From: Halichoerus grypus
Lineage: Eukaryota > Chordata > Mammalia > Carnivora > Phocidae
DNA: 64,000 bases
Reading direction: 5' to 3'
Assembly: GCF_964656455.1 (NCBI RefSeq)
Contig: NC_135726.1
Location: 4,040,001 to 4,104,000, forward strand
This document shows positions 53,796 through 64,000 of the stretch, piece after piece. The position numbers were made by a program, and so were the translations under genes. Below the pieces are notes generated by a model, which was not told the origin of the DNA, did not search any database, and saw nothing but the letters and a program-made list of their open reading frames with translations. Within the stretch, counting starts at the first letter, position 1. Each line of letters starts with the position of its first letter.

Positions 53796-55180
53796 AAAAA
53801 GGCAGGGTACAACACATGTTGCCTATAAGAAGCCAACTTTAGAAAGCTACAGACAGGTTAAAGCAAAGGCACAGAAAGATGTAAGCCCACCGACATACAT
53901 TCATCGAAAGAAAGCAGAGTGGTGGTATTAGCATCGAAGCAGACCTCAGAACAAGGAATATTTCCAGGGATGAAGAGGAACTTATTATAATGATAATAAG
54001 GCCAACTCATTAAGAATATATAAAATCCCTATTTCATAATGGAGCTTTAAAATACATAAAGCAAAAACTTGGAGAACTGAAAGGAGGAATCAACAAATCT
54101 AAATCACAGTTGGAAACTGAAATTTCCAAATTACCATTTATTATTGTTTATGAAATATGAAATACTTAGGTCTAAATCTCACAAAAGATGATCGAGACCT
54201 ATAAACCAAAAACTGAGCTGCTAAGAGAGATTAACGACCTAAATAAATGGAGAAATACATTGTGTTCACAGACCAAAATTTGAGGAACTCGAATTGATCT
54301 ATATGTTAAATGCAATTCCAATCAAAATCCCAGCAAGTTTTTGTGGTTTTTTGATAGAAATTAATGAGCACATCCTAAAATACATATGGAAATACAATGA
54401 TCATAAAGTAGTCAAAACAACTTTGAGAAAAGCCCCAAGTTAGAAGATTTACACTGCAGCTCAACCCTGTAATTACAGGACAGGAAGCACGGCCGTGTAG
54501 TACTGGTGTCGAAAGAGACAAAGAGGACAGAGAGTCTAGAAACAGATCCACATGTAAATGGTCAAGTTTTTTTGCAAAGATGAAAGATACATTTGATGGG
54601 GAAAGGAGGGTATTTTTGACAAAAGGTGCTGGAAGAACTGCCATATGCAGAAAATTAACCTTGATCTACACCTCGCACCACACACAAGATTTAACTCCAC
54701 CCAATCTTAGACCTAAATGTAAAACCTAAAACAATAAAACTTCTAGAAGAAAACATAGGAGAAAGTCTTTGTGACCGTGTGGTTAGGCAAGGATTTCTTA
54801 GATACAATATCAAAAGCGCAATCAATAAACGAACAGATTGATAAACTGGACTGTTTAAAGCAAATACTGTAACACTGCCTTGTGGGGCTTACAGTGTGTG
54901 GACTATAAGAGCCCAAAGTCAGGGGGAGGGATACGTGGAAATATACTGTTGCAAGGGCCCTGCATTTTTCTGGAGTAATTCAATAGTAACCCTGACTAGG
55001 TTGCAATAAGTTAAAGATGTACACCGGGATCCCTAGAACCACCACAAAAAATGATGGTTCTTTACATGACCCCAGGGCGCGGGGGGGAGGGGGAGCTCCT
55101 GAAATATACTAGGCAAAAACACAGGAGAGCAGCATCATATCAAGGGTATAATCCTAAATATATAAAGAAATCCTACATAT

Positions 55181-55390
55181 AGGGGTGCCTGGGTGGTTCA
55201 GTTGGTTAAGCAGCCAACTCTTGATTTTGGCTCAAGTCATGATCTGGGGGGTCCTGGGATTGAGCCCTGCCTTGGGCTCCGCACTCAGCAGGGAGACTGC
55301 TTGAGGATTCCCCTCCCTCTCCCTCTGCCCCTCCCCCGCTCACGCACACTCTCTCTCAAATAAATAAATCTTAAAAAAAAGAAAAAAAAA
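55181..55390 (+). mobile_element. Can-SINE, older copy
   Basis: Head ggggtgcctgggtggttcag, core ctgggattgagccctgcctt, CT-rich part, tail aaataaataaatctt plus an A run. Imperfect flanking duplication aagaaatcctaMata-type (about 55165 and 55393). Confidence 0.9.
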
Positions 55391-55447
55391 AAGAAATCCT
55401 AAATACATAAAAGGAATATAAAAAGGCCAAAAAGAAATATGCAGTCA

Positions 55448-55662
55448 GGGGCACCTAGAGGGCTAAGTCAGTTGATCATCCGACTCCTGAGCTGACTCAG
55501 GTCATGATCTTGGGGTCCCAGATTCGAGCCCTGTGTTGGGCTCCATGTTCAGCGGGGGGTCTGCTTGAGGATTCTCTCTCTCTCTCCCTCTGCCCCTCCC
55601 TCCCATTCATGTGCTCTCTCACTCTCTCTCTCTAAAAATAAATCTTGGAAAAAAAAAAAAGG
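55448..55662 (+). mobile_element. Can-SINE, diverged copy
   Basis: Head ggggcacctagagggctaag, core cccagattcgagccctgtgt, CT-rich part, tail aaaaataaatcttgg plus an A run. The most diverged of the cluster. Confidence 0.88.
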
Positions 55663-56956
55663 GAAAGAAATGTACACTCATGTGGATGATGATATTATGG
55701 GGGTAGTTCTTTTCTTCTGTTCCATGCCTAACAAAAACGTTTACAGTGAGCATGTATTACTTCAGAGGGAAATGTGCAAAACAGGAAAATGAAAGAAAAA
55801 TGAGTGGGAGGGACGAGGAGAACAAAAACAAGAAGGAAGAGAGGAAGGGACAGAGGGAGCGAAGGAAAACACATGGAGGGGATCTTGCAGAGCAGAGAGA
55901 GGAGGGAGAGGCTGGTGGGGCATTTGCATGCAAGCCAGGAGGCTCCCCCCAGCACCCCGCCAAGGCCCTGTTAAATGTAGGACGATGGCTGCATCCCGTG
56001 AACTTGGAGCAGACGGAAACCCCCGTTAAGTCCACAGCTTAGAGCCGCACAGTCAGCATCTATTTACTGACAGCAACCAGATCGACCTCCAGCAGCTGAA
56101 CAAGTGTGTGAGCAGCAGACGAAGTGCACACACCCACAACCTCAGGAAGGTCGAGGGGCAGCCCCCCATGACCTGTTCCTGAGATTCATCCAAATGACGG
56201 AGTCGGGGAAATTTCTGGTTCCAACTCTAACTTAGAGTCGGACCTCTCTGAGTCAGTGTTGCTGACCGAGCCTGGGACGGGTCAGCGGAAGGGAAGGTTA
56301 AAAAGTTCCCATGAGTGACGCGCTCTTGCTCCATCTGGAGAAAGAGCCAACTCTGGTGGGGAAAATGGCAGCTTTCTCCACAGAAGGACGTCTCCGGCTT
56401 ACGAGAATTCTTCATCAAAACGGAACGCCATAAATGTACAAACTTTTCAAGGTTAACTGTTCTTTACTAACATTTCCTGCCAATAAATTAAAGTCATCTG
56501 AGCCCTGGCTACTTCGCTTCTATCTGAGGTCGCTGTGGAGTGCCTGCTCACACATGGAGGCGGACGGGCCGATGAGTCAGTAGGAAACGGGAGCTCGGCC
56601 ACCGACTGAAATTCTGGAAGTACGTCAGCAAAAGGTAAGCTAGCCTGCTGTGTTCACCTGGGAGACTTCGGAATTTTTTTTTTTTTTTTTTTTTAATTTA
56701 TCCTGGCTAAGAGGCACCATAAAAAAGGGGCTGTGTTTGAGTCTTTGCCATAGCACTTCCTTGCTGTGTGCCCCAGGGAAAGTCACTGCCCTTCTCTCTC
56801 CTCATGCCTGTAAATGAGGACAGTAAGCCCGATCAACCGCACAGGGCTGCTGGGCAGACACATGAGAGAATCATCAGGTGCTTAGTAACTGGTGAGTGCC
56901 CAAGGGTCAGGGTGCAAGTACGTGTTTAAGGAGCAATGGCGCTTACTATTAATATT
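55663..56956. other. intergenic, mostly unrecognised, with a T22 run and a MIR
   Basis: A GA-rich patch (55780-55915), a poly-T run of about 22 nt (56673-56694), and a MIR at about 56715-56950 (ccttgctgtgtgccccaggg, ctgtaaatgaggacagtaag). No gene. Confidence 0.6.
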
Positions 56957-56972
56957 AAAAATAGAGATTCCC

Positions 56973-57168
56973 AGGGCGCCTGGGTGGCTCAGTCGTTGAG
57001 CGTCTGCCTTCGGCTCAGGTCATGATCCCAGGGTCCTGGGATCGAGCCCCACATCGGGCTCCCTGCTCCACGGGAAGCCTGCTTCTCCCTCTCACACTCC
57101 CCTTGCTTGTGTTCCCTCTCTTGCTGTCTCTCTCTCTGTCAAATAAATAAATAAAATCTTAAAAAAAA
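56973..57168 (+). mobile_element. Can-SINE with 16-bp target-site duplication
   Basis: Head agggcgcctgggtggctcag, core cctgggatcgagccccacat, tail aaataaataaataaaatctt plus an A run. The flank aaaaatagagattccc occurs exactly at 56957-56972 and 57169-57184. Confidence 0.95.
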
Positions 57169-57184
57169 AAAAATAGAGATTCCC

Positions 57185-58560
57185 GGCTGTGCATGCTCGA
57201 CCCAAGGGCATTCGCTCCCTGGATGAGTCACGCTCTGTTAGCAAGCTCAAGGAAGGAAATAATAAAGGTGAGAGGCAAAAATCAATGACATTGAAAACAG
57301 AAAAATGGAGGAAAGCAATGAAACCAGAAACTGGTACTTCAAAAAGACCAATAAAATTTGACAGACCTCTAGCACGACTGATCAAAAAAGAGAGAGAGAG
57401 GAGAGAGAGAGGAAGGAAGACACACAAAACCAATATCCAGAATAAAAAGGAGCTATGACCAGACCACACAGACACTAACAGGCTAATGAAGTTAATAGTT
57501 TGAGCACCTCTGTGCATATAAACTCAACAACACAGATGAATGAGAAAGTTTCCTGATAAACCACAGATGACCAGAACTCATCCAAGATGAGACAGACCAT
57601 CTAAGAGTCCTCTATCTACTAAAGAAATTGAACTTGTTGTTAAAAACCTTCTAAATGGTGTTTATCCCAGGAATGCATGGCTGGTGAAGTATTTAAATTT
57701 TATTTTTAAAAAAGTATTTACTCAATCAGCATACTCCATCATATTAACAGACTAAAAAAGTAAAAACACATGATCATATCAAAATTGGTGCAGAAAAACA
57801 TATGACAAAATTCAACATCCATTCATGACAAAAATGCTCAGAAAACTGATAGAAAAGGGAACTTCCTTAATTTGACGATGGACGTCTACAAAAATTCCTT
57901 AGCTAGCATTATAACTGATGGAGAAAGACCAAATTACCTCCCTTAAGACTGGAAACAAAGCAAGTATATATATTCTTACCATATTCCTCTGCTACATTTT
58001 ACTGGAAGGCCTAACCAGTGAGATATTCCAAGAAAAGGAAATCACTAGCAGACAGACTAGAAAAGAAGAAAAAGAACTATCCCCCTTTGCATACATCATC
58101 GTCTATGTAGAGAATTTTAAGTAACCTATAAATGGATAGAATTAATGAGATTAGCAAGGCCACAGGATATAAGGTCAACATATAAAATTCAACCATATTT
58201 CTATGATTAAACAACTAATAGCAGAAATAGACAACTAATAGCAGAAATCCTGAAAATAATACCCTTTACAATTGCTCCTCCAAAATGAAATACTTAGGTA
58301 TAAATCTAACTAAACTTGTACATGACTTGTAGGTTTCATTAAGTGCCAATGAAAGAAATTTTAAAAAAAGGCCTAAATAAAGTGAGAGAGATACTGTGTG
58401 TATGGACTGGAAGATTCAATGTAATTAAGTTGCAAATTCTCCCCAAACTGATCTCTACGTCTTGACACATTTCCAAACAAAATTGCAGCACACCTTTTGT
58501 AGACAGAGGCAAGCTGAAACATGTGGAAACCAAAGGACCCGGAAGACAGAAAAAAATTTT
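57185..58560 (+). mobile_element. decayed L1 ORF2 region
   Basis: L1M ORF2 text in order: ataataaaggtgagaggcaa, accaataaaatttgacagac, ctaaagaaattgaacttgtt, tatcccaggaatgcatggct, cacatgatcatatcaaaatt, ttcaacatccattcatgaca, gaagggaacttcc-like, ccacaggatataaggtcaac, aaatacttaggtataaatct. A GA-rich microsatellite interrupts it at 57384-57420. Many stops; inactive reverse-transcriptase remnant. Confidence 0.85.
58211..58248. repeat. 20-bp tandem duplication inside L1
   Basis: The unit acaactaatagcagaaatag is followed immediately by acaactaatagcagaaat. Confidence 0.9.
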
Positions 58561-60544
58561 GAGAAAGAGTAAGACTGAACTCACCCTGCACAGTCTGCCC
58601 TTGTCTGGGCTCTCCCACCCCCAGTCCTGTCCTGTGACCCGAGCACTCACACTGCGTCCTTCCCACTCCCTGGGCCCAGCGTCCTCCCACTGACCGTGAA
58701 CTCATCAAAATGGTCAAAATTCAAAGTTGTCCAAATTCTCACCTCCCTTCACTTCTGATCTCCCCGCAACTACAAACCAAATTTAAATACCTGGCATGGA
58801 GTTGGTGCTCAATAATGGTTTGAAGGATGAATAAATACACTTGAAACTGACCCAAGATCTGATTCTGGTACTGGTTAATAGTGACTTCAGGCAAGATATT
58901 TTTTTTGGTAGTGGGGAGGCTGGTTTATGATGATGGAGAGATTGGCCAGGGCCGCGAGACCCTCAGACCTCATCTGCACCAGCACAAATCCTCAGTACAG
59001 ATGTCTCCTTGTCCATTTACAGTACTAAGAATAGACTGGCAAAGCCCCTATAGACGTAGTTATTAAGTATCAATTAGGATTCAGGCTGGAACCATCCAGG
59101 GTTTGGAAAATTTTTCAGATTACTTTCCAAGTGTTTGATGAAACCCCAAAGATATTTTTCCCAGGCATACTTTCCCCAGAAGTTGGAAACCCATAAGTAT
59201 TTAAAGGAGAATTTAATCCTTAAGTTTAGGCTTTGTTTGTGCTGAGCTCATCCCAACGGAACGGCACACGATGCCCAGGAGGCTCGCACGCCCCATATTT
59301 GAAACGTGCAATTAGACACTTGCGCTTCGGATGCACACAGTGAATCCCATGGTCCTTCTCAAACCAGGACTTGAATTCCAAGAGGGTGTAGACTTGGCAG
59401 ATGTGCTCCTCAATTACTGGAATCAAAATAAGCCCCTTGGGTTGCAACAAAACCAAACTGCAGGTCTTGGGGAACCAGGACCCTTTGTCTTCAGGAAGCG
59501 GAGGACGGGGGCGCTCCAGCCATCCTGGGCTGGCAACTCAAGCTCAAGACAAAGTATTTTAAACTTAGAAAGGAAAGGGGCGCCTGGGTGGCTCAGTCAG
59601 TGAAGCATCTGCCTTCAGCTCAGGTCATGATCCCACGGTCCTGGGAGGGGGTCCCACACTGGGCTCCCTGCTCAGCGGGGAGCCTGCTTCTCCTCTCCCT
59701 CTCCACCTGCTTGTGTGCTCTGTCTCTCTGTGTGTCAAATAAATAAATAAAACCTTTAAAAAAAATTAAATAACCTTAGAAAGTAAAAAACACCCATTGG
59801 GGAAAACTCGGAATACACATACAGATAGATTTTAAAAAGCAACCTAAAAAGACAAGCAGTGGTGATGGTTTTAGACGAGGGTATTTGCTTTCAGGGTTTT
59901 GCCCTGGGCTTTGGGAACTGGCTCTGAGGGTGGCAAGTGTGTCTCTGAAAGGGGTGGTACAGCTGCCCGAGCACCGGCGTGGGCCCCTCTGGGAAAGCTG
60001 TAGGCACAGGAGACGGGCGGGGCTGCCCTCCCAGTGGGCAGCGGGATGGTGAGCTGGCCGGCCTTGTCACTCACGCAAACTTCATCCACGGTAAGTGGAC
60101 ACCACTCTCTGCCCATCCCCCAGAGGCTGTGACACCGGGGTGGGAGCCAAGCACAGGACAGACGAGCTATGCCACCATGGACCGAATGTGGGGACTCTGC
60201 AAAGCCCCGCTAGCTAAGCTTCATTTTCCTTGTTTTCGAATGGGACGAATCCTGCCCCACCACCCCTAAGGATTAGGAAGATGTGTGTCAAGACTCAGTG
60301 TCACCTGGTTAGCCTGGCATCTGATTACTCAGCACGCCTTCAAAAAATGGTAAACAGGAAGAAAAGGGTTTTATGTTGTTCTGAGCTATGAGACTTTATC
60401 CTTTGGAGAATAACTTGGGAGTGGACCCAGCATTATTAAAACTGGCACACTCTGGATATATTCCTGTGACCTTAAATCCTCCTACTGTGAATTTCAACAC
60501 AAAGTGACTTTGAGCACATCAGAAGGGTTGCGTTCACCCTGCAG
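58561..60544. other. intergenic segment with one Can-SINE and an unassigned ORF
   Basis: A MIR-like tail at about 58780-58850 (cctggcatggagttggtgct, caataatggtttgaaggatg), a minus-strand stop-to-stop ORF of roughly 105 codons ending at 59226, and a Can-SINE at 59577. No supported gene. Confidence 0.6.
59577..59768 (+). mobile_element. Can-SINE, plus orientation
   Basis: Head ggggcgcctgggtggctcag, core cacggtcctgggagggggtc (B box altered), CT-rich part, tail aaataaataaataaaacctt. Short flanking match cttagaaag on both sides. Confidence 0.93.
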
Positions 60545-60980
60545 TGCATTTAAAACCTGGACGAGAGCTCCCACGACTGGCATCCTCTCTCATGGCGGGG
60601 AGGAATAAAGATCGGTATAACTATTTTGGAAAACTGTGTGGCGCTGTCCACAAACGCTCAACACAGGCCTACCCTAAGACCCTGCACTTCCCCTCCCGAG
60701 TGCACACCCCGGAGAAACAAGCACGCACACATACAGAAGACAAGGAGGAGACTCTGCAGAGCTCTGGGCGCCCCTCCGTCAACAACACATGCACCCATAC
60801 GCCGCGGTCCGGTTACACCGTGGAATACTACTCAGTGATGAAAAGGGGCAAGCGACTGGAACCAACCACCGTGTGGGTTAATTTTAGAGAAATAACATCA
60901 GGTAAAAGAAGACATGAAGAGTGCATACCCTGTGATGGCATTTACAGGAAGTCCCAAACAGCCAAAACTGTCTCCGGCAG
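60545..60980 (+). mobile_element. L1 3'-end fragment
   Basis: Contains gtataactattttggaaaac, cctaccctaagaccctgca, gttacaccgtggaatactac, tcagtgatgaaaaggggcaa, ccctgtgatggcatttacag. The 252-codon ORF over 60544-61302 is built largely on this fragment. Confidence 0.75.
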
Positions 60981-63900
60981 CAGTCCTTGGCCGGGGGTGA
61001 CTGGGGCCGTGGAGAGAGACATGTGGGGGTGTCACAGCAGGAAGGGGTTCCGGAAGCCGGATGCTAAGCCCCCTGTGATGCACGGGATGGCCGGGCCACA
61101 GAGGCCCCACGTGCCCACAGTGTCCAGCGTGAGAGCCCAGGGGAGCCCTGGGGAGCTGGAGCAGCTCAACACGTCCACACGGGTGTGTGAATACGCAAGA
61201 AGCCACAGAGCGGCACGTTTCCAGGCGATGCGCTCTGCCGCAAGTGAGCCCTCCCTCCCTCTCCAGTGCCGCACAGCCTGGCCGTCGCCCCCACTTAAGT
61301 AGGACGGGACGTTTCAGTCAATGTATCACTTTGACTCAAGTGAAATTAAAGGGCTGGGTTTTCGGGTATTCCAAGGCAAACACGAACCATATGAACATGC
61401 AGACTCACGGTAGCCACTTGGTTCTCTTTCTCAATATTTTCCAAACCACGGCCGTCGCAACAAAGCACAGAGGCGTCTGGAGTTGACGCTCCCCCCGCCC
61501 CAAGATTTTATTGCTCTGGCACCATCGTCTGGGAGAGCTCATCATTTCCGTGAAAGGGGGGGCTGCCCCCCCAATTCCTGCTCAACCAGCCGCAAACCTG
61601 CTCAGGGGTGTCCGCGCTTGGGGGGGGCGGTGTTGAAAGACGTAGTGTGGGTCATCTGCTCAGTGGGCCGGGAGGTCACTTCAAAAGGGCCGGCTTGCAG
61701 TGCAAGTCCTTAGCCATGACTTAATCCCATCCAGTCCGGGCAAGAGTGGGCCAGCGATGCGCCTGCCAGACCCTGCAAGGAGGTCCTGCTGGGGCCACCG
61801 CTCCAGGAAGAGAACACTGAGGCTCTGACCGGGGAGCCGTCCACCCCATTGATTCTCATTTTTTTTCGGTGAATTTTATTTTCCCTTTGATTCCTATTAT
61901 ATACGGCCACCGTTAGGACTGACACCAACACACTGAGAAAGGTTTGGTTGTGGGAGAACACTCAGGAGTCAGAGTAAACGTGGGTTCTTTGGGCACTGGG
62001 GACAGAAACAACTCCGTGCCCCAAGAAGAGAAACCAGGCAACCACTTGCTTGTGAACAATGAGCGTGCTTGCGGGCCAAGGAGATGGACACCTCCAAATT
62101 TCTAAAATCAGTTTCTAAAATGCAAACCATTCTTCAAACACTGAGACTTCCGGAATTCAAATAAGCTCTGTTTCCAGGAGAAATCATGATGGGTGAGGCT
62201 CTTACCTGCAGAGATTAGGGGATTAGGGCTAAGGAAGCTGGTTAGAGCGGCTGGTGGCGACCACCACAGCCCAGCGCTATGACCCGCAGTCATGGTCAGC
62301 GCCTCTGGGCCCATGCCCCTGCCAGCCTCGGTGCTCGTACCCCTCTCCTCCGCCCTCTCTCCTCCCCTGCATCTCCTCTCCCTTCCCACAGCCTCACCAC
62401 CCCTTCTGTGCCCTTAATTGGTCCCAAAACAGAACTAAAGCACATTTTAAACAGCTGTGTTTATAGAATGAAATGTGTGCTTTCTTCTTGTCGTAAGTGT
62501 TGCGTTGAAGATCTTTATTTATTTGAAAACAAATCTTTGGTTGCTCCAAATCTTAGGTTGGACTAGTCTTTGGTTTATTTTTCCTGTACTCTAGTGACCC
62601 TGAGTTGTTGTTTTTTTTTCTTAAGTCCCCTTAAAGCTATAAAGAAGAGTAGACATAAAAAAAAAAAAACCCAAGGCATGTGTGCAGCCGGCCCTGACTC
62701 TGCCTCTGAACCAAGGAAAGGCAGTGGGGACAATAAACTTCCGGCGGAGTTCAGGACGACTTCCCTGAGGCAGTCTGTGATGGGGTTGCCCACCACCCAC
62801 TCACGCTGGTTTTTTTAGTGGAAATCTGGCCAGCCGCAAACGTCTCTCCACCCTGGTGGGCCGTGACCAGCAGGAGACCCCGCCCAGCTGTCTGGGTTGA
62901 ACAGAAGCATCCAAAACGGACAAGACGGCAGAATTCAAATGAGGGACCAAGGAAGCAGAGTCAAAGTGGGAGGCAGGTCAAAGGCAGAAGTGCAAAGGTG
63001 AGCTATGAGCAACGAGGCCCCAGCCGGCAGCCCTGCAATGACACCAGGAGGGCTACCAGCGTCCGGGGCTGCTGACCCCAGGGCCGTGCTGGGAGAGCAC
63101 ATCTATTAACCGGCCTAATCCTGTCCCTGATGCAACGTGGCAGTGTCACCCCTGGCCATTTCCGACCAGATGCTGGGCCAGCTCCCCAAGGTCAGCAACT
63201 GGTTAGTGCAGGGGAGTCTGGAAACAGGCTGTGTGGCCTCAGGACCCTTTTTATCATCGTTACTTTGTTGCTTTTGTTTTAATTGCTACAAGCATGGAGA
63301 GCTCACGCACATGTTCCCTAACATTCTGTGGCAATATCCACGGGCCTCTGCCACTCCAGTTTACTCCTGGGGGCTGAGCTCAGTAAAGCAGGACAGGCCG
63401 CAGGGACGGGGCCGGGAGCACCTGCACGCAGCACAGACTGGAGCCAGCCCCACTGGTGCCAACTCCCCAGCCACACGAGGCAGACAGAGACATACTCAAG
63501 GGGGCGCCAGAGGGCCAACCGCCTGCAAAGAGCTCAGAAGCAGGCCCGGTCCCCAGCAAGTCTGAGCGACCACGGACATCTTAAATAGGAACGAAACCAA
63601 GCCCTGAGCCAAAGGAGAACCTGTGTGCTTGAGAAGGGAGGGCAGGCGGGGATGCTGGAGAGAGGTGCTGAGGGCACGGCAAGCAGGAGCACCCAAGGGG
63701 GACCACAGAGGACGCTGCGGCGACACGCTAGTCCCGGCACCCAGGGTGGGGGGTCCCCGTCCGCAGCCCAGATGGCGGCTCCATCTAAGTCCGCGCCTCT
63801 CGTATTGGGCGGCAGGGTGCATTTGAAGCCACAGGAAATGGGATAGCCTCCTAGAAAGCACATGTTACTCACTGCCAAGTTAATTTACACCTTTCCAAAA

Positions 63901-64000
63901 TGAGAACACATCTTCTGTCACTGCATCACCCGCTCGGAGGGCTCACGTGCGGGCCTCAGGTGGGAGGGTGGGCATCTGCTGGGAAGCTGGGGCACCAGCT
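60981..64000. other. right-end intergenic sequence
   Basis: No repeat or gene that I can name with confidence. There is an AT-rich, simple-looking stretch at about 62410-62680 with T and A runs, and a C-rich patch at 62335-62400. From human gene order USP10 is expected further right on the minus strand, but no USP10 exon is recognised here. Confidence 0.55.

Larger units (their letters stand above)
53140..55160 (+). mobile_element. decayed L1 (ORF2 region and beyond), split by two Can-SINEs
   Basis: L1M-type text in order: gagcaagatggcaggttcac, aaatgtaaatggtctaaaca, gaggttatcagattggataa, then after the SINEs gccaactttagaaagctaca, agacctcagaacaaggaata, gcaattccaatcaaaatccc, gtctagaaacagatccacat, aataaaacttctagaagaaa. 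Frames are broken by many stops and indels; inactive. Confidence 0.8.

Noticed and set aside
60544..61302. 252-codon plus-strand ORF
   Set aside because: Its first half is an L1 3'-end fragment, with diagnostic text such as gtggaatactactcagtgatg. The rest is GC-rich sequence without a domain.
58560..64000. 3' end of USP10, expected upstream of CRISPLD2 by human synteny
   Set aside because: No ubiquitin-protease exon or recognisable USP10 3' UTR could be identified; the gene probably starts beyond position 64000.

Overview
The window is nuclear DNA of a carnivoran mammal, probably a caniform. The evidence is one spliced vertebrate gene with clean GT-AG introns and many tRNA-Lys-type Can-SINEs (carnivore-specific, with TGGCTCAGT heads, CT-rich middles and AAATAAATAAA tails). 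The rest is a background of old mammalian repeats: MIR, L1M/L1ME 3' ends, MER20, MER5A and other hAT-type elements. I see no prokaryotic or viral gene set, CRISPR array, tRNA or rRNA gene.

One gene is firmly supported: CRISPLD2 (cysteine-rich secretory protein LCCL domain-containing 2; rat Lgl1), on the minus strand. Eleven coding exons between 25421 (start ATG) and 967 join in frame to give the first 409 2/3 codons of a protein that is about 497 residues in human. They encode the signal peptide, a basic pro-like segment, the CAP/SCP domain, a cysteine-rich hinge, a Lys/Pro linker, the first LCCL domain and the start of the second. The remaining ~87 codons and the 3' UTR lie off the left end. 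A non-coding exon 1 with a strong GTAAGT donor (40193) sits in a CpG island with a TATA-like box at about 40370, so intron 1 is about 14.7 kb.

Layout: 1-966, intron 12. 967-25496, exons 12 to 2, with introns holding L1 3' ends, MIRs, a hAT element, MER20 and two Can-SINEs. 25497-40192, intron 1, with a head-to-tail Can-SINE pair, another Can-SINE, MER5A, an L1 3' end, a G-run cluster and an alternating purine-pyrimidine tract. 40193-40575, exon 1, promoter and CpG island. 40576-64000, upstream intergenic DNA: MIRs, several copies of an old repeat in both orientations (46-50.5 kb), a large decayed L1 zone crowded with Can-SINEs (53.1-58.6 kb), then mostly unique sequence. From human gene order I would expect USP10 further right on the same strand, but I recognise none of it here.

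I found no convincing undescribed biological system. The best second looks are a NAGNAG tandem acceptor at CRISPLD2 exon 7, a perfect 15-bp hairpin apparently copied into an old repeat at 50.02 kb, the strand bias of L1 3' ends within the gene, and a few unassigned ORFs.
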